Shown here: in pieces, positions 12,001 through 21,000 of the stretch
Layout: the number at the start of each line of letters is the position of its first letter
Numbering within the stretch: the stretch's first letter is position 1
DNA from: Gavia stellata
Taxonomy: Eukaryota > Chordata > Aves > Gaviiformes > Gaviidae
DNA: 64,000 nt
NCBI RefSeq assembly: GCF_030936135.1
Contig: NC_082595.1
Coordinates: 107,921,334-107,985,333, forward strand
Reading direction: 5' to 3'
Program-made: the position numbers and the translations under genes
Notes under the pieces: generated by a model
What the model saw: only the letters and a program-made list of their open reading frames with translations
What the model was told of the DNA's origin: nothing
The model's database searches: none

Positions 12001-15000
12001 ATATGGTCGAGCAGCACTTTTCCATTTACTTGCAGGTGCGCCCCAACAAAAAGAGGGATGAGGAGTATGACGGGGTGGGGACCTAAGAAGCATCGACCAG
12101 AAGTATGAACTGTACCTAACTGGAACAAGCTGTGCAGAACTTAAATGTGGACCAGAAGGCTTTTTTTTGTTTTGTTTTGTGTTTTGTTTTCCGATTTTTG
12201 CATGTTTGTTTGATAAGGATAATTACTTGTTAACCTAAGTTTTAAATAGTAGGTGCTCTGTCATGGCTGGGATTGTAAGGTCTTTTGTAATAATAGTCAT
12301 TAGCTTTGTAATAACCATAGGTATAAGTAGACAATCTAGGATATGGAATAGACAGCCTCGGGCTTTTGAACAACATGTTGATGGTTCCCCAGTTATAAAT
12401 CACACTGAACCAGACAATATGATCTATAAGATGATACAAGGTTTTGCTCGTATGCTTCATTTTTCTCATGTTTACCTCTGTTTACCTCTACCACGTACCT
12501 CCACTCAGGGGATCCCCATAACAGCCTTCCCTGTGGATATAGGTAAGAATTTAGATTGGCTCTGGAATCAAAATAAGTCTATTATTTGGGGTGAATTTGA
12601 ATGGAAGTGGCCATTTAACAATACATTAAATCAAACTTCCATTTGGAGTCTAAATTGTTCCTATGCTCCCCTTTGTCAGGACAATAAGACTGTGGGATGT
12701 AGAGGCAAACAACCACAATTCTTCCAACAGCCATGTTCCAGACACCCTTGGGCAGATACACGGTATGGGGATAAGCCATATTGGAGAGAATATTTAGTCC
12801 TGAGATATGTGGAAGCGGTAAACACCCAGTGGTGCTTTGAGTTTCCTTCAACATACAGTAATTCATGTACATGGTTCAACGTAATGCAGGGACGACCTGC
12901 TGATTGTTTATGGTCTCACGTCCATGAGGAGAGGAGAGATGACAGGAAGGATTGCTATCCCTGACCGTCTCGACAAAAAGCCTCAACACAACCCAGTGTG
13001 AAAAATCCCCTCTGGAATTGGACAAATGTTATAAATTGTAGCACCGGAGGGGATCTAGGAAAGGGTTGGTTGTGGTTAATCCCTTCATTACAGCATTTAA
13101 TCAGTGTTGCCTGCTTGTGTCAAAATTACATAAAGCTATATCCTCCAGTAATGGGGTGTAATACCAGCATAAGCTATAAAGATTTAAAATATCCTAAGAA
13201 ATCCTCCTGTCAGATCCCTTGAACCATGGGCAATTGCGATGACTCACCTATATATATGCTCCATATCAATTAACTTGGATATGCTCAGGCAGGACTATTA
13301 CAGACATGTTAAACCCTATTCATCCCGGTCTGCAATGTACTTTGGGAGTACCATCATTAAGTCCTTATTACTCTGAAAAATTTATTTCTCAAGGACTGTG
13401 GCATTCCCCTACCAAACGAAGTATGGATGTTACCGATTGGACTGTATCCCAGAAATTGGCAGTATGGGCTGAAGGATTCTTTGGATTAGGAATAGGTCAC
13501 CTTAGAACTAGAATTATGTTGCCTAATTTAGCTGCACAGGTGGAGACATTAGCTGGCCTTACTAAGGACAATTTTGAATTGCTCAATACCAAAGTGCAAA
13601 CAGTCTCGAGAGTCACGCTTCAAAATCGACTTGTGCCAGATCTGATACTACTCAAAGAACAAGGGGGGTGTGGATTCTTGAAGGTGAACCATGAACAAGA
13701 AGAATGCTGTGTTACAATTCCTAATGTGTCACTACCCCTTTGGGAAAACCTCCAGAAGATGAGGAAGATAGCAGAAGTCACACATGAGCTGTGGGACCAA
13801 CTAAAGTACACTTGGATGGGAAATATCTTTGGTAAAATAGGATGGGTATTTATAGGATGGATTACTAACTTGTTGCAAACATTGATTGTTATCGTTTGTA
13901 TTATTGTAGCATGCATTGCCGTTAGTTGTGTTAAAAGAATTATTGTAAAATCTATCTCTCAGGTAAAGGTTCACCAAGAAACTGGGGAATAGCTGGCTCT
14001 ACTTAAAGAGTCAGATGAAAATTATACAGACACATTGGCCAATGATGACATATCAGTGGTGGATGATGATATATCAGTGGTGGAATTGTCACTTAGGTCA
14101 CCCGGCTAAACCGGTTTGGGAGCACAAAGGCGAGATGCAGGGAGTTGTGATTCGACTCAGCTTCATCTCACCTTGACAGATCCTTATCTATGCAGAGATG
14201 ACCTGGGGGGAGCTGCGGAAACGGCTCAGCCCGGGGTTGTCTGAACGACCGAAAGCCGACCGGAGCCGCGACTGATCCCTTGACAAACAAATCGCCCTGA
14301 GCGCCGTTCCACCGCTCCTCAGGGGCTGTGTGTGCCGGACATCGCCCAGTTCGCCACAGGGACTGGGGAGCCATCAGGGCACCAGGGAGACACCTGGGTG
14401 CATAATCCTGCCCCCCCCCACCCCAAACCAGGGGATAAAACCCGTCAGGTTTGGGCAGAAAAGGGGGGAGGCTTTTTCCAAGGATACAGCCGGCCTGGAG
14501 GAGATTCTTCCCCCCTTGTCCAGGACTCTGTACAAGGGAACTTCCCGGGGATTAAGAGGCCTTACCTGAGAGAGAGGGTGAGTGATTAAGAAAAATACCT
14601 CTGGTATTTGGCATGCTTTAAGGTCGTGATGAGTGCACTCTTAGGGCATTGATATCTGGTGCGCCTCTGGTTTGTGTTAGTAATTCTGGAAATGCCTTGT
14701 CGGTTGTGATAGTGTATTTAATTGCAATAGTGCGTTCCTCCATTGTATCCCTAAAAACCTGCGACAGTGGCGTATTGGAGCTGTGAGTGAAGTTCAGATA
14801 AAATGTTAATTTGAACCTTCCAGTGTAGTCTCTTTCTCTCTGTCACAATTAGCAAGACTGTTCACATGCAAATCCCTTATCACAGAATCACTAGGGTTGG
14901 AAAAGACCTGTAAGATCATCAAGTCCAACCATGTCTATTGATCGTCTATTGATATAACTGATAGTTTTAGCTGGTAAATTGATCTATGGACAGATCTCAT

Positions 15001-18000
15001 GGACAGATAGATGTATGGTTTCTAACATTCATTAGCAGGACAGGCACAGCTCAATACTTTTAATTATGGACAATTTCTATGGAAATGGCTGCTTATAACA
15101 GAAGGTTTAACAAAAAGGGAGTCACCACTAACGCCCAGTGAAAATGCTTCTTTAATTTGATCTTTCTTTTCTTTAACCAAGGAAAAACCGTAAAAATATG
15201 TGTGTCACTGAAAACATTGTGCATGCATCAGACAAAAAAGAATATAGGAGTGTAGTTAAGAAAATGGATGCAGCAGAATAATAGGCAATCATTAAAACAT
15301 AAGAATGAAAGAAGGATGAACAACTAATCAGCATTCACTATTACTTCACTTACCAATCATGGCAAATATGTCCGAGTGATAGGTAGATTCTTCATTTTCG
15401 TGTTTGTTTTTCAAACCAGGGCGATACAAGACTAGGGTTACGGCCAAACCAAAATAAGCTCCAAAAGCATGGATAGTCATTGAGGCTCCAACGTCTGTGG
15501 CCTGTAATAGGGACCCAAAATAATGCCACAGATTTTATACAGCATAAAGATGAGGGTTTGATGAAGGAGACATCTGGATGACTTTAAAGATTTATTTTCT
15601 ATGGTAGAAACTAGAACGTAGAGTATGTAAACTGGAAGTATTACAAAGTGAAAGCATTTGTTATAAACAGAAAACAATTACTGTTATATAGTTGTACCTG
15701 AAGTATTTCTGTAACTAGATGTTCATTGCATGCAAAGATTGTGATCTCCAGAATTGTCAAGATCAGCATCTGAACAGGACTTGTCTTCCCCAAGACTGCT
15801 CCAAATGAAATCAAAGCAGTTGCTGTACTGAAGTCTGCATTTATCATGCTGAAGTTAAGAAAATGAATAAAACCGAAACAAAAATACAGGAAAAAAAAAA
15901 ACAGTTTAAAGATACCAGAAATAAGGCTGTAATATCAAACCTGTCATATCATTAAAATGATAGAGCTTTAACTTTGCAGATATAAAATTATCAAGACCAT
16001 CTTTGTGGATGAAAATTAAATCAAACTTTTCCAGATGGGTTTTGTAGGGATCTTATCAGCTACTGAGGAAAAAGTGTGGGAAGGTTACCTCCTGCTTATA
16101 CCATGTATGTGCTTTACCAGTTGAAGTTATAGTGAAAAGTCAGATGAGATGTGTATTGCAGATGTGCAGGGATATTTTCAGCTCTGACTGTCACTTGAGC
16201 TCCAAAGATGACAGGGAGCTCTCAGCTTTGGTCAGATGGTTTATGTCATTTCAAAGGCCTTGCATGCCTTTCTATCACTGTGCATCATGTTTGCACTAGC
16301 TGTCAGGAAGGACCAGTGTTAACAGGTTATGGGGAACTGCAAAGATAAATAAAACCACAAATTGGTCAAAAAACTTGCAGCACAGAGGGGCACTAACTTA
16401 TGGGTCCCTCTAAAAATGACTGTCTGTAAGCATTAAGGAGGTACTTATATTATTTCTGCTTGTCTCTCAGTAATGTTTGGATGCTGTTCCTTTCAAAATT
16501 TTCTGCAAGTTGTCTCAAAAAACAGAACTGCAGATGTGGAAAACACTCTGAGACCTTGGTAGAAGCAGGACAGATGAATGGGAGGGGGATTAAAAGTATC
16601 TAGAGACATTGCTCATGAGGTCTCTTATTCCATGATTGGGATCCAAAACCTAGTGCAGTATGGTGCTCATGCAAATCATTCCTTTAGAAGTAGGAGAAAA
16701 CCTCATGAGTGGATAGACATACTGTTCCAGCCTTTCTTCTGTGACCGCATGTGTCATGGAAGGACAGATCCTTTCATGCTTGCTGGATGCAGGAGGTGCT
16801 GTGCTACTGCTGGAAATCTTCCAGCTTCCCCAGCTCCAGAAATTCAAAGCAATCTCTCTACATGACCATATGTAACATAGCACCTCATATTTCATCCCAC
16901 CCTTTGGTTCCCTTGGCCCAGGGCACCAGGTGTTGCTCCTTTAGGGGTGAAGGGCAGATGAATGTTGAGAGGTGGACAGTAACGCTCAATCAAATTTCAG
17001 TGAACTTGGAAGTCTGATCCCACAGATGTTGTAGTTTATGGCTTCTCCTGATATCTTAAGGGATAGAAATGTCAATTTTGGTAAATTCACATGTACCTTA
17101 CGATGTCAACATTAATTTTCCCTCCTTTCGCATGCCAAAATCCTTTCATCAGGGTTCCCCACTGGAGACCGAAGGCAGCAATGAGCATGTTGATGCCAAC
17201 ACTGCTGAATCCATATTTCTTCAGAAAGGTCATCAGGAAACCAAACCCAACAAATATCATCACATGGACATCCTGAAAGACTGAAGGGAAAACATGTCTG
17301 TGTAGTGACTATGAAGAGTGATTATGAAGGGAGGAAAGCTAGGGACAAATGAAGATTTAATAGAAAAGAGTTCCAAACTCATGTCATAAATGTAATCCAT
17401 CCTTCCCCACTTCATGACCAGTTTACTAGTTGAAGATTGAGTGTCTGGAAAATGCAAGAACCAACTATTGATTTTGTTCCTTGCTATATCATTACAGAAA
17501 GAACACTAGATCTCTATACTAGCAAATTTAATGTCTGGAACTGTTCTCTGTGTGTGAAGCTACCTGGAACATCACAGCTTCATGTCCTTACAGAAAAGTT
17601 CTCTTCCCCCTCAAATAAAGGTTGTCACATCCAGTGTGTTCTGGCTAACTCCAAAACTGCACATGGGATTTGTCTGCTAGAGTTCTAGTTGGTCCAGTGC
17701 AAAGGTATGCCTGTGATCCCTAAAAACTACTGTACAACAGACTGACTTCTTTACCTGGGTAAAATAAAAAGGCATTTAAGGTAATGGCTACACTAGTAAA
17801 TTAATATTTCTAATCACCGTATACTTAGCCCTCCTTCAAATATGCTTTTTTTTTTCCAAATATGAATTTAATGAAAATATGGCTAGTTATTTTTCTACTT
17901 TTCTTTTTTTTTTTAGGTTTTCTTTTTTAATTTCCTTTTTTAGGCTTTTTAATACAAACTGAGTTTATCACCACAACATGGATATTTTATATTTTAAAAT

Positions 18001-21000
18001 ATTTTGTTACTCTGAAATGTTTTATGTGATTTAATGGACTCTACACCAAGCAGGTTTGAGTCCTGTAATTAGAGCTTTTTCTCTTATTTTTTTGTTAGTA
18101 AGAACCTCAGTACAGAGAAACTATTTCTTTTATTTTCTATTTAATTGCCTCTTACACGCAAATATGCAGGAAAAACTTGAGACATTGACCTGGTTAGTAT
18201 AATATTTGGCTTGAAGTTGTATTTCCCAGTGAGATACTTTCAGCATTCCTATAGTTTTGCTATATGCATTGCCACGTTCAGCCAAAAGAGGGCCCAGAAG
18301 TATAAGAAGTTACTGGAGATTCCTAATAAACGTTATTCTATTTGCACTGTTGTATTCCGGCCCTAACCTAGCGCTGAAATGCATACATGCATGTAGTAAG
18401 ATCTTTTATATTGGGCTACCCGCATCTAAGAAACAGCATAGAAATGCAGCTGGTTTGCAGACATCCCCAACCCTTTTGCTTCCTCTTTAGGCTGGACATA
18501 TTCACATTTCTTTCCTGACTTCAATAATAGCCAGTGATGGGATTTCTGAGGCCCCTGCAGTCCTTTGGAAGTTTCCCATTTCCCTCCGTGTTACTCAGTT
18601 TCAAGAACTACTTTCCAAACTCTTGTGTTGTTCTTACTACCTATTTTAAAAGATACACAATCAACTTAACTTTCCCATTTGGGCTTCTGCTCTTGATATA
18701 CTCGCATATTTTATATGGCAATACTGTGCCAAAATAACCGTCTCACTTAGAGCTCAACATACTCCCTTGCTCCAGAGGACCTGACAAGAGATGAAACAGA
18801 TACGGCTGGGGAAAATATAAACAAACCACGCTAATACCACCTTCCTGATCCTACCAGCAGCAAAGTTTTTAGTGTCCTACTGGATGCAGAACCCCAAACA
18901 CAGCTTAATTTGCCCATATTCCTGTGTCAGAGGGAGGCAGAGAGGGGTGTTTAGGAAAAGGGCATTAAAGTACAAGATCATTGACGGGTACGTCTGTCTG
19001 TGCACCCTCCCTGCTTGCAGCAAACTGTGCCACAGGAACACAGATCTGTGTCTTTGTGCCTGACTTGACCGTGGTGGTGGACTGCGCATCTAAAGCAACT
19101 CTCCTTCAAATGTCTTGGAAAACATGTAGCAGTGGTCAGTGCCGGTAAGGCTGAGTGGAGGGTCTTCCCAGCCTTCCTCTAAACACCACCCTGATGACCT
19201 CAGGTACAGGTGATCACCTATCTTTTTTTTTTTTTTAAGTGGGACAAATATAGGTTGGCAGGTCGCATGAGAAAGGTCTTCTCAAATGAGGGAAGGAGTA
19301 ACCTTAGATCTTTCCCCCTCTTTTTCGAGGATAAGTGGAAACTGAATGCTGAACAAGCCTTTTTCTCCCCTTTTTGAAATAATTGTCTGCTAGTGACCAT
19401 TCGCCCAGTAACCTGTGCGTTCAGCAGCTTTGTCTGACTCTTGTAAGACCGCTTTATTAAAAGCTTGTTAATGTTACCAGAAAAATACAGAACTAGAGGG
19501 CAAATCCATAAAAGCTGCACAGAAACATCTACAGATGCCTTCTTGTTTGACTTTAGCAGAAGAAAATGGAAATGTATTAAATAAACTCTTAGTATGACAA
19601 GTCAAAGTGATATATGACTTCAACACTTTTCAGTCTGTATCACACTTGAATTTGAGGGGTACCTTTGAAAATTGCCTGCTACTTCTGCTCTTTTTATTAT
19701 TTAATCAGCGTATGCCATGGATTTTCCAATAAAGTTTTGGTTTTGCCCATTCAGGGTAGTCAGCTCCAGGTAAGAAAGTTTTCCCAGTCTCCCACGGGAG
19801 ATTATAGTTTGTTAGCATTCAGCACATTACTTGCTCTCGTTTGCAGTCTCCGGGTTAAATAATTGCAGACAAAGCAAGTCAATTGTTCTCATCAAAACAA
19901 TCCATTCATATACACAACATCTCAGTAAATCATGTCTAGATTAGTAAAAGATGCTTTACTGCTTAAGTAACCTGACTCTACACATGAGCAAAAGAACGAG
20001 TTTCAAAAGCACCTTGAAGACTGAGGAGTTTAATTCTCAGTGCCCATCAACAGGGCTTCTGCATGCTCAGGTCTCTTTTGAAAGGTGCTTTTAGAAATCT
20101 TACCCCTGCCCTGAAGATGAGAAGCAATTCTGTTTGAAACAAGCAGCTGGTTGACAGGGTCCTCCTGAAGGCTAGCCAGGATTCATATAAATGTTTTAAA
20201 ACTGTCTGGACTTATTTACACAAAAGATTAAAAGTCCTGGTTAAAACTAGGTTAATTCATGGATGTTGAGGACAAATTTCACAATCTGAGTGGACAGCTT
20301 CAACTAATCTAGCCTATATGTTGTGCTTGAACTACCTTTTACACATTCTTTTAAGAAGAGTAAGTCTGGAATGATTTCAAACGATGGAGAAAACAGCACA
20401 ATTTGAAATAAACTGTTTCAGTAACTAGTTGTGTTTAACAAAACATAGTACTTCTGTTCTGTGAGACAGGAAAATAAAGATTGGGAAAACCACTCCAGCA
20501 GATCCTGAACAAAACCTCTGCACAGGACTCTGCAAGGCTGCCCAAGAGCAACATACTAATTCCACTGCAAGGTCTCTGCGTGATGATCAGTCTCAATGCA
20601 AAGATCTTTCTGGCATCTAGGTTTATACTAAAACCGTGATTTTGCTCTGCCTAAAGGAGTAAACCGTAGAACCCTGAACAAAAGGGGCACATAAGTTTTC
20701 CTAAGCCATGAGTCATGGATCAATCACAGGACATTGTATACAGGATACTGGCACTAGTGGTATCCCATTCTAGTGGCACGGCACACCTGAAGTTGTCCAT
20801 CCCGTTCACCATGCCCGTACTTAGATCCACCAGAAATATATATATGCAAAACTATGCTTTGGGAATGATCTTAGCTCAGGCTCCCTTATCTAAGTGCAAA
20901 ACTATGGTGGTCCTCAATTATTATTTCCATCTTCAGTCTGAAAATACTGAAACAGCTTGGGTTCATGGTGCTGAGGTATCTAAGGCATATAAAAGCAGGC

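Larger units (their letters stand above)
9169..14847 (+). mobile_element. endogenous retrovirus, pol-deleted, tRNA-Ser-type primer site, antisense in RHAG intron 4
   Basis: A 5,679-bp provirus with 761-bp LTRs flanked by ATTAGC on both sides (9163-9168 and 14848-14853). Order: 5' LTR, primer-binding site, open gag, protease remnant, short non-coding stretch, broken env, 3' LTR. Reverse transcriptase, RNase H and integrase are absent: only about 770 bp separate gag and env. The LTRs differ at three base substitutions, two homopolymer indels and their first bases, so the insertion is recent. It lies antisense to RHAG, the orientation usually tolerated in introns. Since it lacks its own enzymes, it was presumably copied by a related complete virus. 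Family name unknown to me. Confidence 0.96.
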
